Both the position numbers and the translations under genes were made by a program. Below the pieces are notes generated by a model, which saw nothing but the letters and a program-made list of their open reading frames with translations, did not search any database and was not told where the DNA came from. A DNA stretch of 64,000 nt from Brevibacillus brevis. Its GTDB lineage: Bacteria; Bacillota; Bacilli; Brevibacillales; Brevibacillaceae. Position 1 is the first letter of the stretch; each line of letters opens with the position of its first letter. Shown here in pieces: positions 34,099-43,573 of this stretch. The stretch lies in contig NZ_CP030117.1 in the NCBI RefSeq assembly GCF_001039275.2, forward strand, positions 2,067,501 to 2,131,500. The letters run 5' to 3'.

Positions 34099-35072
34099 AG
34101 GAACGGGCAGATCAGACCATTTTTCGTGATGTACAGTTCACTGCATCGATGGAAGAGCGAGTGAGACAGAGGGTGAGGCCCGGGACAGGGTGGATGACTG
34201 GCTGGAGGAAGCTAGCCTTGCCGGGCGTTTTGCTGGCGATGAGCTTGCTATTGTGGTTCGGGCTTCCCATTCAGGAGGAGAGACAATCTGCACAGCATGA
34301 GGTGAGACCTTCCCAACAAGAGACACAAGTACCCGCCTTGTTACCAGGTGGACAAATCGTCGAAGCGGATTTGTGGAAGCTGTCGCCTTCTTTGACATCC
34401 ACTTACGACAATCAATCCTTTTCTTATTTGGGAGAAAAGCCTGTCCGCATCATGACGGATCGGGACGGTTTCTACGAAGGGCAGACGCAGCGGGTGATAT
34501 GGCTGTTGAATGGGGACTACGCAGAGGAAGTAGAGATCGCTGCTTACAACACCGATGGGACCCGTCTATCGTTGGGCAGCTACGAGGTTATGGACCCGTT
34601 ATACGATGCAGATGGACATTTTCCCTCAGGGATCGTGTTACCAGAACCGGGAAAATGGAAGCTGGAAGTAAGAACGGGAGGCAAACATCTCGGACAAGTT
34701 TTTGTCGAGGTGAAAAAAGGGATAGCACCCGCAAACCGTCAACTGGTCGGGCCTATCATTCAGCAGTATTTGGAGACAGAAAGTGATAAGCTGGGGTGGC
34801 TGGGAAAACATCGCGAGACAAGCGTTGAGCTCCTCGGTGTGGAAGCGCCAGATGCTGCGAAACGAACCGTATACGCTTGGGTGAAAATAACGGGTAGCAA
34901 CTCTTCCGCCATCAGTGCACCCATGGTCTTTCAAATCGCCTACAATGGAAATGATTATCGGGTAACGGACTTCCAAATGCCCGAGGACGGCAGCAACTAC
35001 CAGAGCAGTCTGCAAAAACTGTTTCCACCTAAAGTGCTGGAGCAAGTTCACGATCGATCAAACACAAAGTAA
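34068..35072 (+). CDS. Single-pass membrane protein, probable anti-sigma/sensor partner
   Basis: The 334-residue product overlaps the sigma gene by 31 bases, with GAGGGGAGGG ahead of its ATG. A short cytoplasmic part of about 46 residues lacks an HxxxCxxC zinc motif. One membrane segment follows (LALPGVLLAMSLLLWFGLPI, about 48-67). The outside part of about 265 residues has a beta-rich stretch around RVIWLLNGDYAEEVEIAAY and EPGKWKLEVRTGGK that resembles an Ig-like fold, then a domain ending YRVTDFQMPEDG. Position and layout suggest an anti-sigma factor with a sensing ectodomain; this is inference. No known domain is named with confidence. A terminator follows at once. Confidence 0.75.
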   Translation: MDENRWLTDLKERADQTIFRDVQFTASMEERVRQRVRPGTGWMTGWRKLALPGVLLAMSLLLWFGLPIQEERQSAQHEVRPSQQETQVPALLPGGQIVEADLWKLSPSLTSTYDNQSFSYLGEKPVRIMTDRDGFYEGQTQRVIWLLNGDYAEEVEIAAYNTDGTRLSLGSYEVMDPLYDADGHFPSGIVLPEPGKWKLEVRTGGKHLGQVFVEVKKGIAPANRQLVGPIIQQYLETESDKLGWLGKHRETSVELLGVEAPDAAKRTVYAWVKITGSNSSAISAPMVFQIAYNGNDYRVTDFQMPEDGSNYQSSLQKLFPPKVLEQVHDRSNTK

Positions 35073-35079
35073 GAATGAC

Positions 35080-35115
35080 AAAACGGACCTTTGCGTAAAA
35101 GAAGGTCCGTTTTTC
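35080..35115. terminator. Bidirectional terminator after the second sigma operon
   Basis: AAAACGGACCTT at 35080-35091 pairs exactly with AAGGTCCGTTTT at 35102-35113, T-runs on both sides. It also lies just past the stop of the convergent GNAT gene. Confidence 0.9.
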
Positions 35116-35126
35116 GCTTTTTATGT

Positions 35127-36005
35127 CTATCCGTATATTTGAGCACCTATCGCCAAGTATGTCCCATTACGGCGGGGCAGGCTATCGCCATTCGCAACCA
35201 TCACTGGGGGATGAGAAACCTGTGTGAACCCGGTTTGCTTCAAGTAATTATGAAACGCTGCTTGCTCATCGGGTACGTCTATCCGCACACGTCCGGTATG
35301 ATGTTGTGTCAGCTTGTACAGGAGGTGTTCAGCCATGATGGCATTTTCTGCGACGATCGGTCCCGCGATTAGGTTGACTGGGCCTTGAACGGCGAAGCCA
35401 TACCCGATGATATTGCCGGAGCGATTTTTGGCTACGAGACAAGTAGTAGCTTGTATCATGCGTGTCTCGAGAAAATGAGTGCGCCTGCTACCCAGTGCTG
35501 CTTTGTCCAATGCAACCACGCCCGAAAAATCGTTCAACGCCATTGGTACAATTTCAAACTCGTCAGGGGCTTCGTTTTGCGGAGGTGCTTCAGGCAAAAA
35601 GCGTTCAGCGATAAATTTTTGAATACGATCCACTGTCTGGAATCCGAGATTTTTGTACAATGGCTCGCCTTCTGGAGTCGCAATGAGCATGATCGTTGTA
35701 TCGGTAGAAACAGACGCCATGCACGCCTTCATGAGCTGTCGGCCAAATCCTTTGCCTTGTGACGAGGGATGGACGATCACCATACCGATGCTCGCAAGCT
35801 TGTCATCGTAGGGGATGATAGCTGCACATGAAAGGAGGTTGCCACTCGTGTCTTTGTGACCGAATACGGTTCCGATAGACAGAATTGTGCGAATTTCAGC
35901 TTCGTCGTAATCCCAGCTTACGGAATCAGATAAGGCAATAAGTCCGGGAATATCCGATATCGTTAAGGAATGCAAGCAAGAGTCAACACTGTTCACTTTG
36001 ATCAT
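35127..36005 (-). CDS. Double GNAT-domain acetyltransferase
   Basis: This 292-residue protein has an N-terminal GNAT domain (about 15-130) with the acetyl-CoA-binding loop VHPSSQGKGFGRQLM near residue 77 (the Q/RxxGxG/A pattern). A second, C-terminal part (about 145-290) resembles the YitH/HolE-type second acetyltransferase domain, with the conserved DKAALGSRR stretch. Substrate unknown. It overlaps the HIT gene upstream by 23 bases, so the two are one transcript on the minus strand. The ATG at 36005 was accepted as the only start near the overlap. Confidence 0.82.
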   Translation of the reverse strand: MIKVNSVDSCLHSLTISDIPGLIALSDSVSWDYDEAEIRTILSIGTVFGHKDTSGNLLSCAAIIPYDDKLASIGMVIVHPSSQGKGFGRQLMKACMASVSTDTTIMLIATPEGEPLYKNLGFQTVDRIQKFIAERFLPEAPPQNEAPDEFEIVPMALNDFSGVVALDKAALGSRRTHFLETRMIQATTCLVAKNRSGNIIGYGFAVQGPVNLIAGPIVAENAIMAEHLLYKLTQHHTGRVRIDVPDEQAAFHNYLKQTGFTQVSHPPVMVANGDSLPRRNGTYLAIGAQIYG

Positions 36006-36471
36006 TCTCCGTTTCTTTCTTTGTGTTCACGGCAGTATCGTCGAAGAGATTGTGTAATGCTTCCGCCACTTTTGTACGTGTAGCGGCCAAATGGCTCGCA
36101 GCTCCATGCTCGTGAAGCGGATCACTCCACGCGAAACCATCATAATGGAATCGAGGGATGACGTGCATATGAAAATGAGTCAGCTCGTTGAAAGCACCGC
36201 CGTTTTGACAAATAGTAATGCCATCGGGCTTGTACAACTTGTTAAGGGCATGGGACAGAGATGAGACTGCCTCGCATACCTTTTGCATCGTGCGTTCATC
36301 CAAGTCTGTCCAATCTACAAAATGCTCCTTCGGGAGAATGAGCATGTGACCTTCCGAAAAAGGATCGATATCCAAGAGGCACGCGACCCATTCGTTTTCA
36401 TAGACGATATGCGCTACTTCGATTCCATGGGCCAACCGACAGCCCAAACAATCGGCTTGCTGTGTATCCAT
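35983..36471 (-). CDS. HIT-family protein (histidine triad nucleotide hydrolase)
   Basis: A 162-residue HIT protein, which hydrolyses or transfers nucleotide-phosphate bonds such as in dinucleoside polyphosphates or AMP-amidates. The histidine triad HFHMHVIPRF is near residues 97-106 and the N-terminal DCLGCRLAHG could bind zinc together with later residues, as in many bacterial HIT proteins. It is the first gene of a two-gene minus-strand unit with the GNAT protein, and is divergent from lepA with about 190 bases between starts. The precise substrate cannot be read. The call to the family is firm. Confidence 0.92.
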   Translation of the reverse strand: MDTQQADCLGCRLAHGIEVAHIVYENEWVACLLDIDPFSEGHMLILPKEHFVDWTDLDERTMQKVCEAVSSLSHALNKLYKPDGITICQNGGAFNELTHFHMHVIPRFHYDGFAWSDPLHEHGAASHLAATRTKVAEALHNLFDDTAVNTKKETENDQSEQC

Positions 36472-36558
36472 GCCTAGCCACCTCCGCGCTAGTTATCACT
36501 TTAGCACAGGAAAAGTTTGGATACGAGAAAAAGGAGGCAAATGCCTGATTCTCTTTGG

Positions 36559-36588
36559 TTGCTCTTTATATCATCGGTTTGTTATAAT
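36559..36588 (+). promoter_or_regulatory. Sigma-A promoter of lepA, extended -10
   Basis: TTGCTC at 36559-36564 is followed after 18 bases by TATAAT at 36583-36588, preceded by TG at 36580-36581 (extended -10). The transcript start would lie near 36595, about 70 bases before the lepA ATG. Confidence 0.65.
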
Positions 36589-36662
36589 TACTGTTAGTGT
36601 ATTTTTTGTGAGGCGCAATCTGAACGTTTGAATGGATTCGCGTGGGAGGGAACGAACAACAC

Positions 36663-38480
36663 ATGGATCGTCGTGAAAGACAAAAAAGGATACGAAATTT
36701 TTCCATCATCGCCCACATTGACCATGGAAAGTCGACGCTGGCAGACCGCATTTTGGAGCTGACCGGTGCTTTGACTGCACGTGAGATGGAAGCCCAGTTT
36801 CTTGACACGATGGAGCTGGAAAAAGAGCGCGGGATTACGATTAAGCTCAATGCCGTGCGTTTGAACTATAAAGCAGATGACGGTGAGGAATACATTCTCC
36901 ACCTGATTGACACCCCTGGACACGTCGACTTTACGTATGAAGTATCCCGCAGTTTGGCTGCCTGTGAAGGGGCTATCCTCGTCGTGGATGCGGCACAAGG
37001 GATCGAGGCCCAGACTTTGGCTAACGTGTATTTGGCGTTGGACAGCAACCTGGAGATCATTCCAGTTGTTAACAAGATCGACCTGCCAAGTGCAGAGCCT
37101 GAGCGTGTGAAGCAAGAGGTTGAGGACGTGATCGGTCTGGATGCCAGCGATGCGGTTCTGACTTCTGCCAAGGCGGGTATCGGGATTAAAGAAGTACTGG
37201 AAGCCGTTGTGCAAAAAGTACCTGCTCCAGAGGGAGACCCGGATGCACCTCTCCAAGCTTTGATTTTCGACTCCTATTTTGATGCGTATCGTGGCGTTAT
37301 TGCCTCCATCCGTGTCATCAACGGAACCTTGAAAAAAGGTATGAAGATCAAGATGATGGCGACTGGCAAGTCATTTGAGGTAACCGAAATCGGTACATCG
37401 ACACCACGTCAAACGCAAGTAGAAGAATTGACGGTTGGAGATGTAGGCTACGTAGCTGCTTCCATTAAAACAGTGGGAGACACCAGTGTGGGGGATACCA
37501 TTACAGATGCGAATCGCCCTGCACCTGAACCGCTACCTGGTTACCGCAAGATCAACCCGATGGTCTTCTGCGGTTTGTACCCAATCGAAACGAACGAGTA
37601 CAACGATCTGCGTGATGCATTGGAAAAGCTCCAGCTAAACGATGCTTCCCTGCAGTTTGAACCGGAGACTTCCCAAGCACTTGGCTTTGGTTTCCGTTGT
37701 GGTTTCTTGGGACTCCTGCACATGGAGATCATCCAGGAGCGGATCGAACGGGAATTCAACATTAACTTGATTACGACCGCGCCGAGCGTTATTTACCGCA
37801 TTACCAAAACGAACGGGGAAGTATTCGAAATCGACAACCCGTCTAAAATGCCGGAAGCGCAAAAGATCGAAATGGTCGAGGAGCCTTACGTTACGGCGAC
37901 AGTTATGGTGCCGAAAGAATACGTCGGTGACGTTATGCAGTTGTGCCAAGGGAAACGCGGTGAGTTTCTCGACATGCAGTATATGGGTGAGAACCGTGTG
38001 CAGCTGAAGTACGACATGCCTTTGTCGGAAATCGTTTACGATTTCTTTGACCTGCTGAAGTCGGGTACAAAAGGCTATGCATCCTTTGACTACGAGCTAG
38101 GTGGGTACAAAGCTTCCAAACTGGTGAAAATGGATATTCTCCTCAACAGCGAAGTGGTGGATGCTCTGTCGTTTATCGTACACAAAGACACGGCTTATCC
38201 TCGTGGAAAAGTCATCTGCGAAAAGCTGAAGGAACTGATTCCTCGTCAGCAATTCGAGGTGCCGATTCAGGCGACCATTGGACACAAGGTTGTCGCTCGT
38301 GAAACGATCAGTGCGTTGCGTAAAAACGTTCTTGCTAAATGTTACGGCGGGGACATCTCGCGTAAGCGCAAACTGCTCGAAAAGCAAAAAGAAGGAAAGA
38401 AGCGCATGAAGTCTGTCGGTTCCGTAGAGGTACCACAAGAGGCGTTTATGGCTGTATTGCGCATGGATGATAAGAAGTAG
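36663..38480 (+). CDS. lepA: Elongation factor 4 (LepA)
   Basis: LepA is a translational GTPase that acts on the ribosome, linked to back-translocation and to 30S biogenesis. The 605-residue protein carries G1 AHIDHGKST near residue 16, G2 region [12 protein letters not shown]3 DTPGHVDF near 83, G4 NKID near 138, and the LepA-only C-terminal domain ([19 protein letters not shown] near 570). The ATG at 36663 starts [14 protein letters not shown], matching known LepA starts; an in-frame start seven codons earlier overlaps GGGAGGG. In Bacillus lepA follows yqxA and precedes hemW; the downstream order is kept here but the upstream neighbour is separated by about 19 kb of other genes. Confidence 0.98.
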   Translation: MDRRERQKRIRNFSIIAHIDHGKSTLADRILELTGALTAREMEAQFLDTMELEKERGITIKLNAVRLNYKADDGEEYILHLIDTPGHVDFTYEVSRSLAACEGAILVVDAAQGIEAQTLANVYLALDSNLEIIPVVNKIDLPSAEPERVKQEVEDVIGLDASDAVLTSAKAGIGIKEVLEAVVQKVPAPEGDPDAPLQALIFDSYFDAYRGVIASIRVINGTLKKGMKIKMMATGKSFEVTEIGTSTPRQTQVEELTVGDVGYVAASIKTVGDTSVGDTITDANRPAPEPLPGYRKINPMVFCGLYPIETNEYNDLRDALEKLQLNDASLQFEPETSQALGFGFRCGFLGLLHMEIIQERIEREFNINLITTAPSVIYRITKTNGEVFEIDNPSKMPEAQKIEMVEEPYVTATVMVPKEYVGDVMQLCQGKRGEFLDMQYMGENRVQLKYDMPLSEIVYDFFDLLKSGTKGYASFDYELGGYKASKLVKMDILLNSEVVDALSFIVHKDTAYPRGKVICEKLKELIPRQQFEVPIQATIGHKVVARETISALRKNVLAKCYGGDISRKRKLLEKQKEGKKRMKSVGSVEVPQEAFMAVLRMDDKK

Positions 38481-38481
38481 G

Positions 38482-38504
38482 CCTGACCTTGTGTCAGGTC
38501 TTTT
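38482..38504 (+). terminator. Short terminator after lepA
   Basis: CCTGAC at 38482-38487 pairs with GTCAGG at 38493-38498, followed by TCTTTT. The stem is short but well placed, directly after the lepA stop. Confidence 0.6.
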
Positions 38505-38520
38505 CCATTAAAAGCGGTGG

Positions 38521-38683
38521 TCAAAAAGTCGGCTTTTGATCACGAAGTCATTTATGAAAGTTGATTCGGTATCGAAACTGGCGTTCACCTTCGAAGTCCG
38601 GTGCTCATGTAGGTCCCCTACACTCCGCTCCTCCTTCATCAGGTTCTCGCCACTTTCTCCGTGCTGAAAAGCCGACTTTTTGA
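38521..38683. repeat. Intergenic inverted-repeat element between lepA and hemW
   Basis: A perfect 17-base inverted repeat bounds a 163-base segment: TCAAAAAGTCGGCTTTT at 38521-38537 and its complement at 38667-38683. The inner edges extend the stem with two mismatches (CACG/CGTG). The enclosed sequence is rich in C/T runs and no ORF fits. It looks like a mobile or structured intergenic repeat (MITE- or bcr-like). Copy number elsewhere cannot be judged from one window. The right arm ends 36 bases before the hemW start codon, so it lies in the hemW leader. Confidence 0.6.
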
Positions 38684-38718
38684 CTTTTCATTTTATCAAT
38701 TTTAGGAGGGAAAGGGAC

Positions 38719-39861
38719 ATGATGCCACAATCGGTTTACATTCACATTCCCTTTTGTACGAATAAATGTTACTACTGTGACTTCAACTCATTTGTGACGA
38801 ACAATCCGCAGCTCATTTGGGATTACTTAGACGCATTGAAAAGTGAAATGGAAATCACCTTCAGCCAGCAGCCGATTGAGCAGGTGAAAACGATTTTTGT
38901 CGGCGGAGGGACGCCTACGTTTCTCGATCATGCCCAAATGCGCGCGTTTTTGGAGCTGGTACAAAAACAGTTGGGCAAGTACTGGGCGGATGATATCGAG
39001 TTCTCGATGGAAGCGAATCCGGGAACGACAGATGTGGAAAAGCTGCGGATTATGCGTGAGTTGGGTGTCAATCGCCTGAGCTTTGGTGTGCAGTCCTTTG
39101 ACGACGCGCTTTTAAAACGACTGGGACGAATCCATGACCAAGAAGCTGTGTACCGCAGTATCGATAATGCGAAAAAAGTAGGCTTCGACAACTTCAGCAT
39201 CGACCTGATGTTTGGGTTGCCGGACCAGACACTAGACATTTTCCGCCAGACGTTGGACAAGGCGTTTGGGTTAGGGACCACCCATTTCTCCGCGTACAGT
39301 CTCAAGGTGGAGGAGAACACGCTGTTCCACACGCTCTACCAGAAGGATCAGTTGCCACTGCCATCTGAAGAGACAGAGCTTGAGATGTACATGGTCTTAA
39401 TAGAAGAGATGGAGCGTCACGGGTACAAGCAGTATGAAATTAGCAATTTTGCAAAACCGGGCTTCGAGAGCAAACATAATAAAACCTATTGGCTCAATCG
39501 TGAATACTATGGGTTGGGTGCGGGGGCCCACGGCTATGTGTGCGGCCACCGACACGTAAATGCTGGTCCGCTTGCGATTTACATGCAGAAGTGCAAGGAA
39601 GGGCTGCCGCGTGTAGAACAATTCGAGGTACCACGCGAGGATGCCATGGAGGAACAGATGATTTTGGGGCTGAGGTTGAGAGAAGGAGTTGACCTATCGG
39701 CGTTTGCATCCCGTTTTGGCGCAACTGTTCATGATGTGTTTGGGACAATAATAGAAGAAGAGGTAGCCAAAGGAATGCTGCAAGAACAGGACGGGTTTTT
39801 GAAGCTGACGAAACAGGGGCTTCCGCTCGGAAATGAGGTATTTGCACGCTTTCTTCGTTAA
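38719..39861 (+). CDS. hemW: HemW, radical SAM heme chaperone-like protein
   Basis: HemW (formerly HemN-like) is a radical SAM protein that binds and delivers heme; it is not the oxygen-independent coproporphyrinogen oxidase although related. The 380-residue protein has the radical SAM cluster motif C-x3-C-x2-C as CTNKCYYC near residue 15, a GGGTPTFL motif near 68, and SFGVQSFDDALLKRLGR near 128. An extra cysteine typical of true HemN N-termini is not seen. The start at 38719 is eight bases after AGGAGGG; a second ATG directly follows it. It precedes the heat-shock genes as in Bacillus. Confidence 0.94.
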   Translation: MMPQSVYIHIPFCTNKCYYCDFNSFVTNNPQLIWDYLDALKSEMEITFSQQPIEQVKTIFVGGGTPTFLDHAQMRAFLELVQKQLGKYWADDIEFSMEANPGTTDVEKLRIMRELGVNRLSFGVQSFDDALLKRLGRIHDQEAVYRSIDNAKKVGFDNFSIDLMFGLPDQTLDIFRQTLDKAFGLGTTHFSAYSLKVEENTLFHTLYQKDQLPLPSEETELEMYMVLIEEMERHGYKQYEISNFAKPGFESKHNKTYWLNREYYGLGAGAHGYVCGHRHVNAGPLAIYMQKCKEGLPRVEQFEVPREDAMEEQMILGLRLREGVDLSAFASRFGATVHDVFGTIIEEEVAKGMLQEQDGFLKLTKQGLPLGNEVFARFLR

Positions 39862-39919
39862 GTCAAAGCGAAACTCGCGAAAAATGAGATTTTTTGTCTC
39901 TTGAACTAGCTCAAGTTCG

Positions 39920-39948
39920 TTGACAAATCCTTCTACTATTGATACCTT
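39920..39948 (+). promoter_or_regulatory. Sigma-A promoter of the hrcA heat-shock operon
   Basis: A consensus TTGACA at 39920-39925 with 17 bases to TACCTT at 39943-39948. The -10 match is weak and alternative boxes nearby (TATATA at 39951-39956) are possible, but the -35 box and the CIRCE just downstream support a promoter here. Confidence 0.6.
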
Positions 39949-39959
39949 AGTATATAGAT

Positions 39960-39986
39960 TTAGCACTCGATAAGCATGAGTGCTAA
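39960..39986. promoter_or_regulatory. CIRCE operator
   Basis: TTAGCACTC, nine bases, GAGTGCTAA: an exact match to the consensus CIRCE. HrcA binds this inverted repeat and represses class I heat-shock genes. It lies between the promoter and the hrcA start. Confidence 0.98.
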
Positions 39987-40013
39987 CAATCCAACAGGAG
40001 GCGAGCGACATCC

Positions 40014-41039
40014 ATGTTATCAGACCGTCAACAAATGATTTTAAACGCGATTGTCGATAATTACATTCATTCTGCCGAACCTGTTGGCTCCCGAACCATT
40101 TCCAAACGGGACGACATCGGATTCTCTTCGGCAACGATACGCAACGAGATGTCTGACTTGGAAGATTTGGGGTACTTAGAACAGCCCCACACTTCGGCGG
40201 GACGCGTTCCTTCTACAAAAGGATACCGCTTCTACGTCGATAACCTGATTCAGCCTCATCTTTTGGAGGAAGCTGAGTTGGGTAAACTAAAACAGTTGTT
40301 TGCCGAACGTATTCTCCACGCAGAACAAGTGGTAGAGTACACTGCCCAAATTCTCTCTCAGCTGACAAACTACACGGCGATTGTCTTGGGTCCAGAGATA
40401 TTTGAGCATCGGTTAAAACATATTCAAATCGTTCCTCTCAATGCTGAACAGGCTGTCGCGATTGTGGTGACGCATACCGGACGAGTGGAGAACAAGCTGA
40501 TCGATCTTCCAGAAGGCATTGGTGCCGGGGAAATCGAGAGACTCGTCAATCTGTTGAATGCAAAGCTGTCCGACGTGCCACTATGGCAGCTTCGACAACG
40601 TCTTTATCAAGAGATTTCCGGTGAAATGCAGCGTCATACGGAGCAGTATGAAGAAATTCTTCAGCTCCTCAACAACTCGCTGACACAAGAAGAAGAACGA
40701 GTATACTTACGCGGTGCGACCAAGATCATGAACCAGCCGGAATTCCGGGACGTGGATAAAGTCAAGGATATTCTTGAGCTATTAGAGCAGCACGATCAGT
40801 TGATGAATGTGATTGGCATGCAGGGTGATGGTCTCACGGTACGCATCGGACAGGAAAACCAGCTAGACGCGATTAAGCAATGCAGTATTATTACCACTTC
40901 TTATTCGCTTGGAGGCAAGCCTGTAGGAATGGTAGGGATACTTGGGCCGACACGAATGGAATACGGCAAGGTCATTACTGTGCTCAACCATTTGGCGGAA
41001 GGCCTATCGCGCATGCTGACTTCGCAGTTTGAGAAATAA
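40014..41039 (+). CDS. hrcA: Heat-inducible transcription repressor HrcA
   Basis: HrcA is the dimeric repressor of groESL and dnaK operons. The 341-residue protein is of normal length, with an N-terminal winged helix (about 1-75) including SATIRNEMSDLEDLGYLEQPHTSAGRVPSTKGYRFYVD in two recognised parts, then a GAF-like and dimer domain, ending GPTRMEYGKVITVLNHLAEGLSRML. It is the first gene of the hrcA-grpE-dnaK-dnaJ block and follows CIRCE, so it represses its own transcription. AGGAGGCG lies seven to ten bases before the ATG. Folding of HrcA depends on GroEL in known systems. Confidence 0.98.
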   Translation: MLSDRQQMILNAIVDNYIHSAEPVGSRTISKRDDIGFSSATIRNEMSDLEDLGYLEQPHTSAGRVPSTKGYRFYVDNLIQPHLLEEAELGKLKQLFAERILHAEQVVEYTAQILSQLTNYTAIVLGPEIFEHRLKHIQIVPLNAEQAVAIVVTHTGRVENKLIDLPEGIGAGEIERLVNLLNAKLSDVPLWQLRQRLYQEISGEMQRHTEQYEEILQLLNNSLTQEEERVYLRGATKIMNQPEFRDVDKVKDILELLEQHDQLMNVIGMQGDGLTVRIGQENQLDAIKQCSIITTSYSLGGKPVGMVGILGPTRMEYGKVITVLNHLAEGLSRMLTSQFEK

Positions 41040-41097
41040 ATGGAGTGAATGGCTAAACAGTCTTTTGACTGGGAAAAGCCGCCAGGAGGTAGTGACG

Positions 41098-41637
41098 TTG
41101 AGCGAGGAAAAAGTAACGCAAGACCCGACTCTCGAGGAAGAAGTAGCAAAGGATGCAGACCAAACAGAAACATCCGAGATGAACTGGGAGCAAGAGGCTG
41201 CTCACTGGAAGGCTCAGGCTGAGGATCACCAAAACCGCATGCTGCGTGCCATGGCTGATATGGATAACCTTCGCCGCCGTGTTCGCAAAGAGCAGGAAGA
41301 TCTGGCTAAATACGCTTCTCTTAAAATCGTGGAAGAGCTTCTGCCAGTTCTCGATAACTTCGAGCGAGCACTTGCCGCTGACAAGGAATCCATGACAGTA
41401 GACTCCCTTTTGGAGGGTGTAAACATGGTATATCGTCAGATGGTCCAAGTTTTCGATAAAGAAGGCTTGGCTGCAATCGAGGCAAAAGGAAACCCATTTG
41501 ACCCTCACATCCACCAAGCGGTTATGCAAACACAAAACCCTGAGTTTGAATCAGGTGTTGTGGTAGCCGAGCTGCAAAAAGGATATATGTTCAAAGACCG
41601 CGTCGTTCGTCCGGCGATGGTTCAAGTGAACGAGTAA
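41098..41637 (+). CDS. grpE: Nucleotide exchange factor GrpE
   Basis: GrpE releases ADP from DnaK. The product is 179 residues from the TTG at 41098, chosen because AGGAGGT lies seven bases ahead; an earlier in-frame start lies in the hrcA 3' end and is not credible. An acidic N-terminal region is followed by a long coiled-coil (about 30-75) with MLRAMADMDNLRRRVRKEQED, then the beta-wing domain with GNPFDPHIHQAVMQ and VVAELQKGYMFKDRVVRPAMVQV, the DnaK-contact tail. Spacing to hrcA and dnaK is short, so this is one operon under CIRCE. Confidence 0.97.
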   Translation: MSEEKVTQDPTLEEEVAKDADQTETSEMNWEQEAAHWKAQAEDHQNRMLRAMADMDNLRRRVRKEQEDLAKYASLKIVEELLPVLDNFERALAADKESMTVDSLLEGVNMVYRQMVQVFDKEGLAAIEAKGNPFDPHIHQAVMQTQNPEFESGVVVAELQKGYMFKDRVVRPAMVQVNE

Positions 41638-41688
41638 TATCAAAAAACGAAAATTCACTAGACGTAAAGTGTTAGGAGGACATTTTGT

Positions 41689-43515
41689 ATGAGTCGCGTA
41701 ATCGGAATTGACTTGGGAACAACCAACTCTTGTGTAGCAGTAATGGAAGGCGGCGAGCCAGTCGTTATTGCCAATGCGGAAGGTAACCGCACCACACCAT
41801 CCGTGGTAGCATTCAAAAACGGCGAGCGCATCGTTGGGGAAGCAGCAAAACGCCAAGCGATCACCAATCCAGACAATACCGTAATCTCCATCAAGCGCCA
41901 CATGGGTAGCACCCATAAAGAAACGCTGGAAGGCAACCAGTACACACCTGAGCAAATCTCTGCTATGATCCTGCAAAAGCTGAAAGCAGACGCGGAAAGC
42001 TACCTCGGTCAATCTGTGACGCAGGCAGTGATTACGGTTCCAGCTTACTTCAATGACAGCCAACGCCAAGCAACAAAAGATGCTGGTAAAATTGCTGGCT
42101 TGGAAGTACTGCGTATCGTGAACGAACCAACCGCAGCTGCACTTGCATACGGTATGGAGAAAACAGAAGATCAAACGGTTCTCGTATTCGACTTGGGTGG
42201 CGGTACCTTTGACGTATCCATTCTCGAATTGTCCGATGGCTTCTTCGAAGTAAAAGCGACTTCCGGTGACAACAAACTGGGCGGAGACGACTTCGACGAT
42301 GTTGTTATGAACTACCTGGTGAGCGAATTCAAAAAAGAGCATGGCATCGACCTGTCCAAGGATCGTATGGCTCAACAACGTTTGAAAGACGCTGCGGAAA
42401 AAGCAAAGAAAGACCTCTCCGGCGTATTGACTACAACCATTTCCCTGCCGTTCATTACAGCAGATGCAACAGGTCCAAAGCACTTGGAGATGAACCTGAC
42501 TCGTGCGAAGTTCGAAGAGCTGTCTGCTGAACTGGTTGAGCGTACAATGGGCCCAACTCGTCAAGCGCTGAAAGACGCTGGTCTGACTCCAAGCGAACTG
42601 GATCGCGTTATCCTGGTTGGTGGCTCTACTCGTATCCCAGCGGTACAAGAAGCGATCAAGAAATTTACAGGAAAAGAACCACATAAAGGTGTGAACCCAG
42701 ACGAAGTAGTAGCACTGGGAGCGGCTGTTCAAGCGGGCGTACTGACTGGTGACGTGAAAGACGTCGTTCTTCTCGACGTAACTCCACTGTCCCTCGGTAT
42801 CGAAACATTGGGTGGCGTATTCACCAAGCTGATCGATCGTAACACGACGATCCCAACAAGCAAATCCCAAGTGTTCTCTACAGCTGCGGATAACCAAACA
42901 TCTGTAGAAATTCACGTTCTCCAAGGGGAGCGTCAAATGGCGGGCGACAACAAATCGCTCGGACGCTTCAACTTGTCCGATATCCCGCCAGCGCCACGCG
43001 GTATCCCGCAAATCGAAGTATCCTTCGATATTGACGCGAACGGTATCGTAAACGTACGTGCAAAAGACCTGGGTACAGGTAAAGAGCAACGTATCACGAT
43101 CACTTCTAACTCCGGTCTGTCCGACGATGATATCGATCGCATGGTAAAAGATGCTGAATTGAATGCAGAAGCGGACAAACAACGCAAAGAGCAAGTAGAA
43201 GTTCGCAACGAAGCTGACCAACTCGTATTCACGACTGAGAAAACACTGAAAGAAGTAGAAGGCAAGATCGACCAAGCTGAAATCGATCGCGCTAACACTG
43301 CGAAAGATAAAGTGAAAGCGGCTCTGGAAGGCGGCAACTTCGAAGAGATCAAGACAGCGAAAGATGAACTGTCCGAGATCATCCAACAAATTTCCGTGAA
43401 GCTTTATGAGCAGGCTGCTCAAGCGCAAGCAGCACAAGGCGGCGCTGAAGGTCAAGAGCCGAAGAAAGACAATGTCGTTGATGCTGACTACGAAGTGGTA
43501 GACGATAAAAAGTAA
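41689..43515 (+). CDS. dnaK: Molecular chaperone DnaK (Hsp70)
   Basis: DnaK binds and refolds client proteins by an ATP-driven cycle with DnaJ and GrpE. The 608-residue protein starts [16 protein letters not shown] (phosphate loop 1), then [15 protein letters not shown] near residue 165 and [15 protein letters not shown] near 305 in the ATPase domain. The substrate-binding domain follows from about 360 and the C-terminal lid ends in a Gly/Gln/Ala-rich tail and [11 protein letters not shown]. The gene is of the shorter Firmicutes type, lacking the extra 24-residue segment of proteobacterial DnaK. Codon use is strongly biased, typical of high expression. Confidence 0.99.
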   Translation: MSRVIGIDLGTTNSCVAVMEGGEPVVIANAEGNRTTPSVVAFKNGERIVGEAAKRQAITNPDNTVISIKRHMGSTHKETLEGNQYTPEQISAMILQKLKADAESYLGQSVTQAVITVPAYFNDSQRQATKDAGKIAGLEVLRIVNEPTAAALAYGMEKTEDQTVLVFDLGGGTFDVSILELSDGFFEVKATSGDNKLGGDDFDDVVMNYLVSEFKKEHGIDLSKDRMAQQRLKDAAEKAKKDLSGVLTTTISLPFITADATGPKHLEMNLTRAKFEELSAELVERTMGPTRQALKDAGLTPSELDRVILVGGSTRIPAVQEAIKKFTGKEPHKGVNPDEVVALGAAVQAGVLTGDVKDVVLLDVTPLSLGIETLGGVFTKLIDRNTTIPTSKSQVFSTAADNQTSVEIHVLQGERQMAGDNKSLGRFNLSDIPPAPRGIPQIEVSFDIDANGIVNVRAKDLGTGKEQRITITSNSGLSDDDIDRMVKDAELNAEADKQRKEQVEVRNEADQLVFTTEKTLKEVEGKIDQAEIDRANTAKDKVKAALEGGNFEEIKTAKDELSEIIQQISVKLYEQAAQAQAAQGGAEGQEPKKDNVVDADYEVVDDKK

Positions 43516-43529
43516 CACGCTGGAACTGT

Positions 43530-43551
43530 GAGGGGAGAGATATCTCCCCTC
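43530..43551 (+). other. Stem-loop after dnaK without T-run
   Basis: GAGGGGAG at 43530-43537 pairs with CTCCCCTC at 43544-43551, loop AGATAT, no T-run after it. It may protect the dnaK mRNA end or mark processing. The true terminator lies 25 bases further. Confidence 0.5.
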
Positions 43552-43573
43552 GCTTCCCACGATGTGACCCATG

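Noticed and set aside
38521..38683. Reading the inverted-repeat element as a CRISPR or an insertion sequence
   Set aside because: There is only one repeat pair, no spacer series, and no transposase frame.
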